64,000 nucleotides of DNA from JAKANT01 sp035502095 (GCA_035502095.1 DATJUX010000007.1:9192-73191), one strand, 5' to 3'; shown: positions 36,313 through 45,584, numbered from the stretch's first letter. Notes: a model not told the origin generated them from the sequence alone. Made by a program: numbers and translations.

Positions 36313-37887
36313 ATGAACAACGACAACCTCTACGCGCTGTTCGAAGCGCAGTTTCCGCGTGACCTGGGCACCCCGTTCCTGGAGACCTCCGGCGGGCACG
36401 TCTACTCGTGGCGCGACCTGCACCACGCCTCCGCGCGCATCGCCGGGTGGTTACGCAGCCTCGCGCTCCCCTCCGATGCCGACGGCACCCCGGCGCGCAT
36501 CGCGGTGCAGGTCGAAAAGTCACCGGAATCGCTGATCCTGTACCTGGCCACCCTGCGTGCCGGGCTCGTCTACGTGCCGTTGAACAGCGCGTATCAACGC
36601 GCCGAGCTGGAGTATTTCCTCGGCGATGCGCAACCGGCGGTTTTCGTCTGTGCGCCAGAACGCCTGGCGGACCTCGGACCGCTCGCTGCGAAAGCAGGTG
36701 TCGCGCACACCGTCACGCTGGGCGAGCGACGCGACGGCACGTTGCTCGCAGCCGCGGCCGCGCACACCGACCACTACCCGACCGTCGCGCGCGGCGCGGC
36801 CGATCTCGCGGCGATTCTCTACACGTCCGGCACCACGGGGCGCAGCAAGGGCGCGATGCTCACGCACGGCAATCTCGCCTCCAACGCGCTCGTGCTGGAC
36901 GAATACTGGGGGTTCAAGGAGGAACGCGATGCGGGTGGCCAAGACGTGCTCCTGCACGCCCTGCCGCTGTTCCATGTGCATGGCCTGTTCGTGGCTTCAC
37001 ACGCGGCCCTCCTGGCCGGCGCGAAGATGCTCTTCCTGCCGAAATTCGACCCGCGCGAGGTGATCCGCCTGCTGCATCGCTCGACCGTGTTCATGGGTGT
37101 TCCGACGTATTACACGCGCCTGCTCGCCGAGGCCGGCTTCGACCGGCACACCTGCCGCAACATGCGGCTGATGATTTCCGGCTCGGCCCCGCTGCTCGCC
37201 GAAACGCACAAGGAGTTGTACCGCCGCACCGGGAACATGGTGGTCGAGCGCTACGGCATGTCGGAGACGCTGATGCTCACGTCGAACCCGTACTTCGGCA
37301 TTGCGACCCGCGATCGCATCGCAGGCAGCGTCGGCGCGCCGCTCCCGGGCACGTCGGTGCGGGTCGTGACGGACGAAGGGACCGCGTGCGCGCCCGGCGC
37401 GATCGGCCACGTCCAGGCGCGCGGGCCAAGCGTGTTCGCGGGCTACTGGCACATGCCCGAGAAGAACGCCGAGGAGTTCACGGCAGACGGATACTTCAGG
37501 ACCGGCGACGTCGGCAACTTCGACGGGCCCGGCAGGCCCGAAAACCACCTGACCCTGGTCGGGCGTTCGAAGGACTTGATCATCTCCGGCGGCTACAACG
37601 TGTACCCGAAGGAGATCGAGGGATACATCGACGAGATGCCGGGCGTGGCGGAGTCGGCGGTGATCGGTCTGCCGCATCCCGACTTCGGCGAAGCCGTTGC
37701 CGTGGTGGTGGTGCAAAAGCCCGGAGCGAGCGTCGATGGCGCGCAGATCATCGGTCGCCTGAAGCACCTGATCGCCAACTACAAGGTGCCGAAGCGCGTG
37801 TTCGTGGTCGACGAGCTGCCGCGCAACGCGATGGGCAAAGTGCAGAAGAGCGTACTGCGTGAGCGCCACCGCGCCGCATTTGCGTGA
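36313..37887 (+). CDS. matB: Malonyl-CoA synthetase (MatB/ACSF3-like)
   Basis: This 524-residue adenylate-forming ligase should make malonyl-CoA from malonate, ATP and CoA. It has YTSGTTGRSKGAMLTHGN, HALPLFHVHGLF, ERYGMSE and the C-terminal lysine in RNAMGKVQK, and begins NNDNLYALFEAQF, typical of MatB. ATG 36313 is preferred; a GTG at 36301 overlapping the hydratase stop would add four residues. A malonyl-CoA decarboxylase gene (matA) was not seen adjacent. Specificity for methylmalonate is possible. Confidence 0.83.
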   Translation: MNNDNLYALFEAQFPRDLGTPFLETSGGHVYSWRDLHHASARIAGWLRSLALPSDADGTPARIAVQVEKSPESLILYLATLRAGLVYVPLNSAYQRAELEYFLGDAQPAVFVCAPERLADLGPLAAKAGVAHTVTLGERRDGTLLAAAAAHTDHYPTVARGAADLAAILYTSGTTGRSKGAMLTHGNLASNALVLDEYWGFKEERDAGGQDVLLHALPLFHVHGLFVASHAALLAGAKMLFLPKFDPREVIRLLHRSTVFMGVPTYYTRLLAEAGFDRHTCRNMRLMISGSAPLLAETHKELYRRTGNMVVERYGMSETLMLTSNPYFGIATRDRIAGSVGAPLPGTSVRVVTDEGTACAPGAIGHVQARGPSVFAGYWHMPEKNAEEFTADGYFRTGDVGNFDGPGRPENHLTLVGRSKDLIISGGYNVYPKEIEGYIDEMPGVAESAVIGLPHPDFGEAVAVVVVQKPGASVDGAQIIGRLKHLIANYKVPKRVFVVDELPRNAMGKVQKSVLRERHRAAFA

Positions 37888-37905
37888 GCGCGGTAATTCG
37901 GCGTC

Positions 37906-38478
37906 TCAGCGCGCCTGGCCGACGATGCTCTGGATGAAGGTCGCCTTCGCGCGGACGTAAGCCACCTGATTCGCGGGATGCAGGCCGGCGAAGCGGCGCC
38001 GCAACCACTCGTACTCGCGCGCCAGGCGCGCGTCGAGGCGGAGCACGTCACGGAACAGGATCATCTGGCGCCAGGCCGGCCCGAGATACTCGACCACGTG
38101 CACGTGATGGGTCGGCAGCCCCTGCTGCCACCGCACCAGGAGCGGACCTTCGCCGGGTGATCCCTGCATGTTCAGGCTCCTGCGATACCCATGGATGTAC
38201 AGGCCCTCGATGAGGACTTCGACCGCCGGCGGCTGTACGACGCCCATGAGAACGTCGATGATCGGGCGTGCTGCCGTACCCGCAATAGCGGTCGTACCGA
38301 CGTGTTCGATGTGCGGAGAGAGCGGGGCGAAGGCTTCCCCGAGGACATCGGCCTGCGCGCGGAAGCCTGCGTCCCATCCAGCCTGGTAAGCGAGGATGCC
38401 GACCTCGGGCATGGGCTCGCGATGGACGGGGCGTCTGACGTCGACATCGGCGTCGGTCAACTCGATCATCGCGAACAT
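37906..38478 (-). CDS. GrpB family protein (nucleotidyltransferase-like, UPF0157)
   Basis: This 190-residue protein has the GrpB features IEHVGTTAIAGTAARPIIDVLMGV, a degenerate nucleotidyltransferase-like motif, and the C-terminal YEWLRRRFA then YVRAKATFI. The family function is unknown; some members are fused to dephospho-CoA kinase. The first 30 residues, with a REPMPEVGIL segment, are an extra N-terminal part. ATG 38478 has GGAC upstream. It converges on matB with an 18-base gap. Confidence 0.78.
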   Translation of the reverse strand: MFAMIELTDADVDVRRPVHREPMPEVGILAYQAGWDAGFRAQADVLGEAFAPLSPHIEHVGTTAIAGTAARPIIDVLMGVVQPPAVEVLIEGLYIHGYRRSLNMQGSPGEGPLLVRWQQGLPTHHVHVVEYLGPAWRQMILFRDVLRLDARLAREYEWLRRRFAGLHPANQVAYVRAKATFIQSIVGQAR

Positions 38479-38848
38479 GGGGGTCCTTCGTCGCCGCGGC
38501 CGATGCACCGCGCTCCGGCCATTGAAGACGAGGCATTGTTTCGGATCGCCGTGGTGGGCGCACGGGCGGAGGCGACACAGGCGTCGAGGAATATTCACGC
38601 CGCGCAGCGACGCGCAATGCGGCGGCACGCACCGGCGGGGGCGTCGAGGCTATCAGTGCTCAGGAGTCGGGGGCAGTTGCTCGACGCGGCTGGCGCGGCG
38701 TTCGATCGCCGGGCGCCTGCGGGCCGGCGATAGGCTGGATTGCAGGGCCTCTACCCGCGCCTTGCGTGTCGTGCTTCCAAAGCTTCCGGCGCGGACCCGG
38801 AGGCCCGCCGCGAAGAGGAGGCCGCCCGGCAACGCGAGCCAGGCGGAA
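38479..38848. other. Intergenic stretch without a recognised feature
   Basis: About 370 bases between two minus-strand genes. Reading frames are open on several strands, as expected in GC-rich DNA, but none has a ribosome site or a recognisable protein. It should contain the promoter of the GrpB-family gene; no RNA gene or repeat was seen. Confidence 0.4.
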
Positions 38849-39070
38849 TCAGGCGAGATCGCCGCCCGCTTCGTCGTCCATCGGGCTGCCGCCCAGGCGC
38901 GGGTTCGACAGCGGGCTGCAGCGGCGGCTCGGAAGATCGAGCGCGGCGGCGCGCGCCACGATCTGGCGTGCGGCATCGGGATGCATCAGCGCGAACGGCG
39001 AATGCATCGCTGCCGCATCCTGCGTTTCTGGAGACATGGGCTCGACAACCAGCTCTTCGACAACCGTCAT
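38849..39070 (-). CDS. Small conserved-type hypothetical protein
   Basis: This 73-residue protein contains MHSPFALMHPDAARQIVARA followed by LDLPSRRCSPLSNPRLG. It resembles small Burkholderiales proteins with a PFALMxxPxAxxxAV...RxCxPLxxP pattern that I recall but cannot name. A strong GGAGGAA lies 8-9 bases before ATG 39070, which decides this start over the ATG four codons upstream. The protein is soluble, with one Cys and no membrane segment. Function unknown. Confidence 0.55.
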   Translation of the reverse strand: MTVVEELVVEPMSPETQDAAAMHSPFALMHPDAARQIVARAAALDLPSRRCSPLSNPRLGGSPMDDEAGGDLA

Positions 39071-39192
39071 CGCTTCCTCCATGCGCCGCTCTCCGGCGCA
39101 CGGGTATCTTGAACCCGACGCCGGTTCGACGTGAGTCGTCTATGCCCTCGCCGTGCTGTCGGAAATCGGACTACACCGACGGGGTGTTCCCC

Positions 39193-40305
39193 TCAGAGAC
39201 CGTCGAGGGCAGCCTGGAAATCCCGCCAGAGGACCTCGCAAGGCTCGCACCCGACGGAGAGCCGGATGAACCCGGGTGCAACCTGGTCGCCCCAGCGCGC
39301 GCGCCGCTCCGCCGAAGTGTGTACTCCGCCGAAGCTGGTCGCCGAGCGTACGAAGCGGCAGCGCTGGATGAACGCTTCGGCAACCTGCGCGTCGGCGAGC
39401 GTCAGCGCGATCAGGCCGCCGAAGCGACGCATCTGACGCCTTGCCAGCGCGTGCGCAGGGTGATCCGGCAACCCCGGATAACGCAGCTGCCTGACCTGCG
39501 GGTGTCCGGCCAGTCGCTGCGCCAGGACCAGGGCGCTCGCGCACATGCGCTCGAAGCGCACGTCGAGCGTCTCGAGGCCACGATGCACCAGCCACGCCTC
39601 GAACGCGCCAGGAATCGCGCCGGCACTCTTGCGCCAGTCGCGCACCTGGGACATCAACACGGCGTTGCGCGACGAGACATGCCCGAACAAGACGTCCGAG
39701 TGCCCCCCGACGCTCTTCGTGTCCGACGAGACGACCACATCGGCGCCGAGTTCGAGCGGGCGCTGGCCGAGGGGCGACATCGTCGTGTTGTCGACCACGA
39801 CCAGCGCGCCGGCGGCGTGCGCCCGCGCCGCGACCCGCTCGATGTCGGCCAGGTCGAGTCCCGGGTTGGACGGCGTCTCGATCCAGACGAGGCGGTAGCC
39901 GGCGAGCTCGGCCCGCTCGAGCGCGGCGGTGGCCACCGTGTCCACGCCGACGCCGAAACCCGCCAGGAAGCGGTCCGCCAGCGCGCGCGTGACGTAATAC
40001 CCGTCCGAAGGCAGGAGCACGCGGTCCCCGGCCTTGAGCTGCGTGTAGTAGATCGCGGCCACCGTCGCCATGCCGGAGGGGAACACCACCGTTTCCGCGT
40101 CTTCCAGCGCGGCAAGCGCCCGTTCGAGGACATCCCATGTCGGGTTCGACCAGCGACCGTACTGGTACGGCCCGGCAGGATCGCCGGGCAGGTGATACAC
40201 GCTCGTCGATACGATCGGCGGGGAAAGCGGATCACCCAGCTTGAGATCGGCGGTGGCGTGATGCAGCGCGAACGCGAAACGCGTTTCGGGATCGGTCGCG
40301 GACAT
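39193..40305 (-). CDS. Cys/Met-metabolism PLP-dependent enzyme (cystathionine lyase/synthase-like)
   Basis: This 370-residue fold-type I PLP enzyme has YGRWSNPTWDVLE, VFPSGMAT, ETPSNPGLDL, VVDNT and the PLP lysine in SSDTKSVGGHSDVL. The last third (LRYPGLPDHPAH, ATSFGGVHT) is typical too. The family includes cystathionine gamma-synthase, gamma-lyase and beta-lyase. The altered motif around the lysine (SDTKSVGGH rather than SATKYxxGH) leaves the reaction open. It is about 50 bases downstream of the Crp/Fnr gene on the same strand. Confidence 0.8.
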   Translation of the reverse strand: MSATDPETRFAFALHHATADLKLGDPLSPPIVSTSVYHLPGDPAGPYQYGRWSNPTWDVLERALAALEDAETVVFPSGMATVAAIYYTQLKAGDRVLLPSDGYYVTRALADRFLAGFGVGVDTVATAALERAELAGYRLVWIETPSNPGLDLADIERVAARAHAAGALVVVDNTTMSPLGQRPLELGADVVVSSDTKSVGGHSDVLFGHVSSRNAVLMSQVRDWRKSAGAIPGAFEAWLVHRGLETLDVRFERMCASALVLAQRLAGHPQVRQLRYPGLPDHPAHALARRQMRRFGGLIALTLADAQVAEAFIQRCRFVRSATSFGGVHTSAERRARWGDQVAPGFIRLSVGCEPCEVLWRDFQAALDGL

Positions 40306-40356
40306 CAGGAGCAGGGACGTGCCGGTCGGCCCGGCATGCGTCGGCGATTGACGGCG

Positions 40357-41001
40357 CTACCAGCGCGGAGGCGGCCGCCGGTTGATCGTGATGACCCGGT
40401 CGACCACGCTGACGTAGCCACCGATCGTCAGATCCTTGAAGATGCGGCTGATCATGTCGCGCGATGCGCCCACCCGGTCGGCGATGTCCTGCTGCGTCAT
40501 CTTCTCCGGCACGACCAGCTTGCCGTCCGGCTGCTCCTTGGCGAGCGAAAGCAGCAATCGCGCAACGCGGCCGTAGACGTCCATCAACGCCAGGTTCTTG
40601 ACGTTGTCGGTGGCGATGCGCGCGCGGTCGATCAGCGTCGAGATGAGCGCCATCGCGACATCCGGGTTGCGGCTGATCGCATCGCGCAGGGTCTCGCGGG
40701 TCACGACTGCGCAAGTGGCCGGCTCCAGCGTCATCACGGAGGCCGAGCGCGGCCGGCCGTCGAGCGACATCTCGCCGACGTAGTCGCCCGGGTTGTAGAT
40801 GTCCAGGATCATCTCCCGGCCGTCGTCGTCGGACACATAGACCTTGACCTTGCCCGACAGGATGATGAACAGCGAGTCGCCGCGATCCCCCTCGTTGATG
40901 ATGACCGTGTTCTTCGGGAAACTGCGCACCTGGCCGCGCGTCGCCAGTTCACGCACCATCGGGTCGCCGATCGAGGCGATCATCTGCTCAACGGAACTCA
41001 C
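40357..41001 (-). CDS. Crp/Fnr-family transcriptional regulator
   Basis: This 214-residue regulator has a cyclic-nucleotide-binding beta-roll with the phosphate-binding cassette region GEMSLDGRPRSASV, a long dimer helix, and a C-terminal winged HTH (MTQQDIADRVGASRDMISRIFKDL). No Fe-S cysteine cluster is present, so it looks Crp-like rather than Fnr-like. GTG 41001 with GAAAGGG upstream is taken as start; ATG 40983 is an alternative. It is divergent from a class III nucleotide cyclase, so it may respond to that enzyme's product. Confidence 0.85.
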   Translation of the reverse strand: MSSVEQMIASIGDPMVRELATRGQVRSFPKNTVIINEGDRGDSLFIILSGKVKVYVSDDDGREMILDIYNPGDYVGEMSLDGRPRSASVMTLEPATCAVVTRETLRDAISRNPDVAMALISTLIDRARIATDNVKNLALMDVYGRVARLLLSLAKEQPDGKLVVPEKMTQQDIADRVGASRDMISRIFKDLTIGGYVSVVDRVITINRRPPPRW

Positions 41002-41175
41002 GCCGGCCCTTTCAGGGAATCGAATGCCAACAGCAAGTAAACAATTGCTTTGCGTTCGACGGATTATCCGCGCGGCAAGCGTTGCTGCAAAGCCGAACTT
41101 TCGGCACGGCTGCGACATCGGCGTCACCGGCCCGAGGGCACGTCCCCCGGCCGGGCCGTCGGCACGGAGAGGGCG

Positions 41176-42984
41176 TTGAATCCCGTCGAGCAGCGCCGCG
41201 CAGCGCGCCGTCGCACGGCGCGCTGGTGTGCCATCGCATCGCTCGTGCTGGCGGTACTTGCGGCGCCGCTCGTGAGCCGGCTGGATCTCGCGGGCTTCGA
41301 TCTTCAGGCGCACGCGGTACGCGCATTGCGCACGCAGCCGCCGCCGGAGCGCGATCCGATCGCGCTGGTCGGCATCGACGATGCCACGCTCGCTGCGACC
41401 GGCGAACCGCTGCCGCTGTCGCTCATCCACCGCGAGCTGGGGCGCGCACTCGAGGCGCTCGCGAGCGCCCATCCGCGGCTGATCGTGATCGACATCGCGC
41501 TCGCGGCCGGCTCGGTCGAATCGTTGCGGCCCGGTTACGACGCCGCCCTGATGAGCGGGCTCATCGCCGCGCGCGATGCGGCCGGCGTCGTCGTGAGCCT
41601 CACCAACGAGGCAAATGGAACCGCGATCGCGCCATATGCGCCGTTCGTCGCCGCCGCGGGCGAGGACGCGTTCGGTTTCCCGATCTATCCGGTCGACGCC
41701 GACAACGTGGTGCGGCGGTTCGACCCCGCGCGAACCGGTGCTTCGCCGAGCCTGCTTGGCCGGGTGGCGTCCCGTCTGCAGCTCGACGATCGGGTCGGGC
41801 GGGCGGGGTGGATCGACTTCACGCGCTTTGCCGCCATCGCGTACACGCCCCTGGCCGACGTCGTGAAGGGCGCCGCGGACGAATCGTCGATGCGGGCCAG
41901 GTTCGCGGGCAAGGTCGTGCTGATCGGCAGCGTGTTGCCCTATGTGGATCGCCTGCCGCAGCCGGTCAACCTCGCCGCGTGGGAACCGCTCGCCGCGGCA
42001 CCGCCCGGTGTCGTCCTGAACGCCCAGGCGGTGCGCTCGATCCTCGGTGCGGGGCTGATCCGCCCTGTCCCCTTGCCCGTGGCCTGGGGCCTCGCGGCGT
42101 TGTTCGCCTTGTTGGCCTTCATCCACAAGATGGTCGGGCGCTGGCTCGCCTTGCTTGCGGCGATGACCGTCACGTTCCTGGCGGCGACGGGCCTGCATGC
42201 CAACGGCGCTTTCCTGCCGCTCGCGACCGCGTGGGCCGCGGGGGTTGCCGCGGTGGCGCTACGCACGTCGGCCGACGTGTTCCTGGCGCGCGAGGAAAGG
42301 CGCCGTCTCACGCAAACCTTCGGCGGCTACGTCAGTCCGCAACTGCTGCGCGCGATCATCGGCGGCGGCGTCGACCTGCGCGGCGGCCGGCGCGCGATGG
42401 CCTTCATGTTCGCCGACTTGCGCGGCTTCACGGGGTGGTCCGAGCGGACCGAGCCCGAGCAGGTGCTCGATGTCCTCAACCGTTACTACGCCGCAGTGAC
42501 TCCCGTCGTGCACTTCCACGGCGGCACGATCGACAACTTCCGCGGCGACGGGATCATGGTGATGTTCGGCGCGCCGGAGCCGCACGCCGCTCCGTGCGAG
42601 GGCGCGTTCCGGGCGGCGCGCGGCATCCTGGACGCGCTGGACGAACTCAATCGCACCCAGCTGGCCGGCTACGGCGTGACGCTGTCCGTGGCGATCGGGC
42701 TGGCCTACGGGGATGCGGTGTTCGGCGATCTCGGCTCGACCGATCGCAAGGATTTCACGGCGCTTGGCGACGCCGTCAACGTCGCCGCCCGACTGCAGGA
42801 CCTCGCCAAGTCGCTCGGCTTCCCCGTCCTGATGACGGCGGCCTTCGCCGCCAGTCTGTCGCCCGAGACGCGGGCCGACTCCGCGCCGGAGGAGCTTGGC
42901 GAGACCCCCATCAAAGGCCACTCCTCGGTGGCGATTGCGGGATGGCCGCCGACCGGCCGCGCGGCGCGCGCGGTTGTCGAATAA
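41176..42984 (+). CDS. CHASE2-domain class III adenylate/guanylate cyclase
   Basis: This 602-residue membrane protein has an N-terminal helix (about 17-34), an extracytoplasmic CHASE2 sensor (about 40-295), three closely spaced helices (about 300-365) and a C-terminal cyclase domain. The metal-binding Asp413 (FADLRGFTGWSE) and Asp458 (FRGDGIMVMFG) and the NVAARLQ segment are intact, so catalysis is expected. TTG 41176 is chosen as start because GGAGAGGG lies just upstream. It faces a Crp/Fnr gene and precedes a FecR-type gene. Confidence 0.85.
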   Translation: MNPVEQRRAARRRTARWCAIASLVLAVLAAPLVSRLDLAGFDLQAHAVRALRTQPPPERDPIALVGIDDATLAATGEPLPLSLIHRELGRALEALASAHPRLIVIDIALAAGSVESLRPGYDAALMSGLIAARDAAGVVVSLTNEANGTAIAPYAPFVAAAGEDAFGFPIYPVDADNVVRRFDPARTGASPSLLGRVASRLQLDDRVGRAGWIDFTRFAAIAYTPLADVVKGAADESSMRARFAGKVVLIGSVLPYVDRLPQPVNLAAWEPLAAAPPGVVLNAQAVRSILGAGLIRPVPLPVAWGLAALFALLAFIHKMVGRWLALLAAMTVTFLAATGLHANGAFLPLATAWAAGVAAVALRTSADVFLAREERRRLTQTFGGYVSPQLLRAIIGGGVDLRGGRRAMAFMFADLRGFTGWSERTEPEQVLDVLNRYYAAVTPVVHFHGGTIDNFRGDGIMVMFGAPEPHAAPCEGAFRAARGILDALDELNRTQLAGYGVTLSVAIGLAYGDAVFGDLGSTDRKDFTALGDAVNVAARLQDLAKSLGFPVLMTAAFAASLSPETRADSAPEELGETPIKGHSSVAIAGWPPTGRAARAVVE

Positions 42985-43082
42985 TCCGTCGCGCGGTGCG
43001 GCGGGGCGTCGTAACCTACGCTCGTCATGGTGCGTCCGGGACCGGAACGCGATCTGCAAGCATCCCGTCGAGGTCGGGATCG

Positions 43083-43970
43083 ATGAAACGTGAATTCCTG
43101 CTGCGCTGTGTCGCGTTCGTCGTTGCCGCGACGATGCAGGGCTTCGCATGGGCCGGCACTGTCGCAATGGTGACCGAAGTGCAGGGCCAGGGCGACCTGG
43201 TCCAGGACGGCAAGCACGTGCCGTTGCAGGTGCGCGCGGCGATGAACACGAACGACTGGCTGCGCCTGCCCGACGGTGCACGCGTGGCGATTGCGCTGGT
43301 CGCGCGCGGGCAGGTGTTTCAGGCTTTCGGACCCGGCACGTTCCGCCTGCAGGAAGACGGTCTCGTCGTCGAGCGTGGCGCGCGCGGGCGCGTCGAGCGG
43401 CGCGAGCTGGCCGCAGCGATCCGCGCCCTGTCGATCGACCCGGGGCGCAACGCACAGGCGACCATCGTCACTCGCGGCGATGGCCTTTCCCGCGGGTTCG
43501 CGATGCTCACCCCTAAGGGCCTGCAACTGGAACCGGACGCGCGCCGGCTCGCGTGGCGGCCGGTCGATGCCGATCGCGCCGCCGACTGGCAATATCACAT
43601 CGTGCTTTCCGACGACGACGGCAACGTCGCTTACGAAACGACCACGCGCGCCACGGAGGCGCTGATCCCCGGCAGCATCGCCCTCGTGCGCGGCCGCGAG
43701 TACATTTGCGAAGTCATAGCAACCGGGCCGCTCGGCCGGCGCTTCTCCGACGCCCAGCGGTTCGAACTCGTCGATGCGGCCCTCGAAGATCGTCTGTTGC
43801 AGGCCCGCGCCGCCGCGGGCGATGACCCGACGGCGCGCACCTTGCTTGCGATCGCGTACGAAGAGCATGGGCTCGCCGCGGCGGCCGCCCAGGCGTGGCA
43901 GTCGCTCGGCGCATCGGCGCAGGGACGTTTCGTTGCCGCGCCGCCGCCCGCCAAGGACGCGGTGCGCTGA
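43083..43970 (+). CDS. FecR-domain exported protein
   Basis: This 295-residue protein has a signal peptide (about residues 1-24, ending FAWA), a FecR-like beta domain (about 30-110: VQGQGDLVQDGKHVPLQVRAAMNTNDWLRLPDGARVAI), then a fibronectin-like region and a C-terminal helical stretch. FecR-like proteins commonly accompany CHASE2 cyclases, and this gene follows one after 98 bases. It could present a surface or periplasmic signal to the CHASE2 sensor; that is inference. Confidence 0.72.
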   Translation: MKREFLLRCVAFVVAATMQGFAWAGTVAMVTEVQGQGDLVQDGKHVPLQVRAAMNTNDWLRLPDGARVAIALVARGQVFQAFGPGTFRLQEDGLVVERGARGRVERRELAAAIRALSIDPGRNAQATIVTRGDGLSRGFAMLTPKGLQLEPDARRLAWRPVDADRAADWQYHIVLSDDDGNVAYETTTRATEALIPGSIALVRGREYICEVIATGPLGRRFSDAQRFELVDAALEDRLLQARAAAGDDPTARTLLAIAYEEHGLAAAAAQAWQSLGASAQGRFVAAPPPAKDAVR

Positions 43971-43983
43971 ACGCACTCGGCTG

Positions 43984-44793
43984 TCAGGCGCGCAGCGCCT
44001 TGGTGAGCATGTACGCGGCCAGCAGGTAGAGCAGGCCCGCGAATACCCGCTTCAGCTTTTTCGTGTCCAGGGTGTGCGCAACACGCGCCCCCAGCGGCGC
44101 CGTCAGCACGCTTGCGGCGGCCACTGCCATCAGGGCCGGCAGGTAGACGTATCCCGCGCCGCCGGCGGGCAATCCCGGCACCCGCCATCCCGCGACGACA
44201 TAGCCGATCGTCCCGGCTAGAGCGATCGGGAAACCAAGCGCGGCCGAGGTCGCGATGGCATTGTGAATGGGCACGTTGCACCAGATCATGAACGGCACCG
44301 AGGCAAAGCCCCCTCCGCCGCCGACAAAGCTCGACAGGACACCGATCGTGCCGCCCGCCGCGAACATTCCGGGTGCCCGCGGCAATTCCCGGTGCGGCTG
44401 CGGCTTGCGATCGAGCAATAGCTGCGTCGCCGAAAACGCGAGGAAGAGCGCGAAACCGCATGCGAGCCATAGGGTCGGGAAGAGCGCGGCGACCTGTGCC
44501 CCCGCGAGCGATCCGATCAGGATGCCGGGTGCGAGCACACGAACGACCGGCCAGAGCACCGCGCCGCGCTGGTGATGTGCGCGTACCGACGAGATCGACG
44601 TAAACGCAATGACCGCAAGCGACGTGGCGACCGCCAAGTGGATGACGTGCTCGTGCGCGAACTCGCGCGCGGAAAAGATGGCGGTGAGAAACGGCACCAG
44701 CAGCATGCCACCGCCGACGCCCATCAGGCCGGCGGCGAAGCCGGATGCCCCACCGAGCGCGAGCAGCGCCACGACGTGCGGCAGGTCGGACAA
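43984..44793 (-). CDS. TSUP-family transporter (TauE/SafE, sulfite exporter-like)
   Basis: This 269-residue protein has about eight membrane helices in two halves, each starting with a Gly-rich GxxxG region (GGASGFAAGLMGVGGGMLLVPFL near the start; GVLSSFVGGGGGFASVPFMI in the middle), the hallmark of TSUP transporters. Substrates in the family include sulfite, organosulfonates and other small anions. The start is a TTG at 44793, three bases after the stop of the EVE gene, with GGGGAA upstream, so both are likely co-transcribed. Confidence 0.85.
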   Translation of the reverse strand: MSDLPHVVALLALGGASGFAAGLMGVGGGMLLVPFLTAIFSAREFAHEHVIHLAVATSLAVIAFTSISSVRAHHQRGAVLWPVVRVLAPGILIGSLAGAQVAALFPTLWLACGFALFLAFSATQLLLDRKPQPHRELPRAPGMFAAGGTIGVLSSFVGGGGGFASVPFMIWCNVPIHNAIATSAALGFPIALAGTIGYVVAGWRVPGLPAGGAGYVYLPALMAVAAASVLTAPLGARVAHTLDTKKLKRVFAGLLYLLAAYMLTKALRA

Positions 44794-44796
44794 GCG

Positions 44797-45261
44797 CTAT
44801 TCCCCGAGCAGCTTCTCGGTGATGAACCGCCACTCGGTCGGCGTGACGGGCGATATCGACAGGCGGTTGCCGCGGCGAAGCACGACCATGTCCGCGAGCT
44901 CGAGATGCGAGCGCAGCTCGGGCAGCCCGACCACCCGTGTCTTGCGCAGCGCGCGCACATCGACGTGAACCCAGCGCGGATCTTCGCGCTTCGACGCCGG
45001 GTCGTAGTAGTGGCTCTTCTTATGGAACTGGGTGGCGTCGGGGTACGCTTCGCTCGCTACCTCGGCGAGCCCGGCAATCCCGGGTTCGGCGCAACTCGAG
45101 TGATAGAACAGCACGCCGTCGCCGAGCTTCATCCGGTCGCGCATGAAGTTGCGCGCCTGATAGTTGCGCACACCCGTCCACGGCACCGTCGAGCCGGGGG
45201 CGGCGAGAGCGTCGTCGATCGAACACTCGTCCGGTTCGGACTTCATCAGCCAGTAAGCCAT
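44797..45261 (-). CDS. EVE domain protein
   Basis: This 154-residue protein matches EVE-domain proteins (thymocyte nuclear protein 1 type): MAYWLMKSEPDECSIDD, WTGVRNYQARNFMRD, GDGVLFYHSSC, GIAGLAEV, and DVRALRKTRVVGL. EVE domains are related to YTH and PUA folds and bind modified nucleotides. The gene is adjacent to the 6S RNA locus, a placement common in betaproteobacteria. ATG 45261 gives the usual N-terminus. Confidence 0.88.
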   Translation of the reverse strand: MAYWLMKSEPDECSIDDALAAPGSTVPWTGVRNYQARNFMRDRMKLGDGVLFYHSSCAEPGIAGLAEVASEAYPDATQFHKKSHYYDPASKREDPRWVHVDVRALRKTRVVGLPELRSHLELADMVVLRRGNRLSISPVTPTEWRFITEKLLGE

Positions 45262-45326
45262 TGAGGCCCCCGAAACGCAGCGCGGGGTTCGGCTCGCACC
45301 GAACCCCGCCAACTGCCGTCATAAGT

Positions 45327-45500
45327 CCCCGCGCATGCCGCCCGACCCGATGTCCTGAACCATGGGTTCAGGGTGGTCGCCGTCCACGCCGCTTAGGTTC
45401 AGCAGACGCGTGCCGATCGCACTACGACGCGAGCCCGGCAACCTAGCGCAAAGCGCATCGGTTCAAGGAACTAAAGGGCCTTTGCGCGAGCACCGCAGGG
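45327..45500 (-). ncRNA. ssrS: 6S RNA
   Basis: On the minus strand the sequence starts near CCCTGCGGTGCTCGCGC and ends near GGGCGGCATGCGCGGGG, whose ends can form the closing stem. Inside are GGCCCTTTAGTTCCTTGAACCG, typical of the 5' side, and CACCCTGAACCCATGGTTCAGG, the 3'-side hairpin of 6S RNA. It lies between zapA and the EVE gene, where 6S RNA is found in beta- and gammaproteobacteria. 6S RNA sequesters sigma-70 RNA polymerase in stationary phase. End positions are estimated within about 10 bases. The remaining bases of the gap (45262-45584) show nothing else. Confidence 0.85.
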
Positions 45501-45584
45501 TGAAAACAGTTTAACGCGCCCGTGCGCGCGCTGGTCGCGAAATATCGCGCGAAGAGCGATGCGATATGCACTCAGCCCCCGCGA

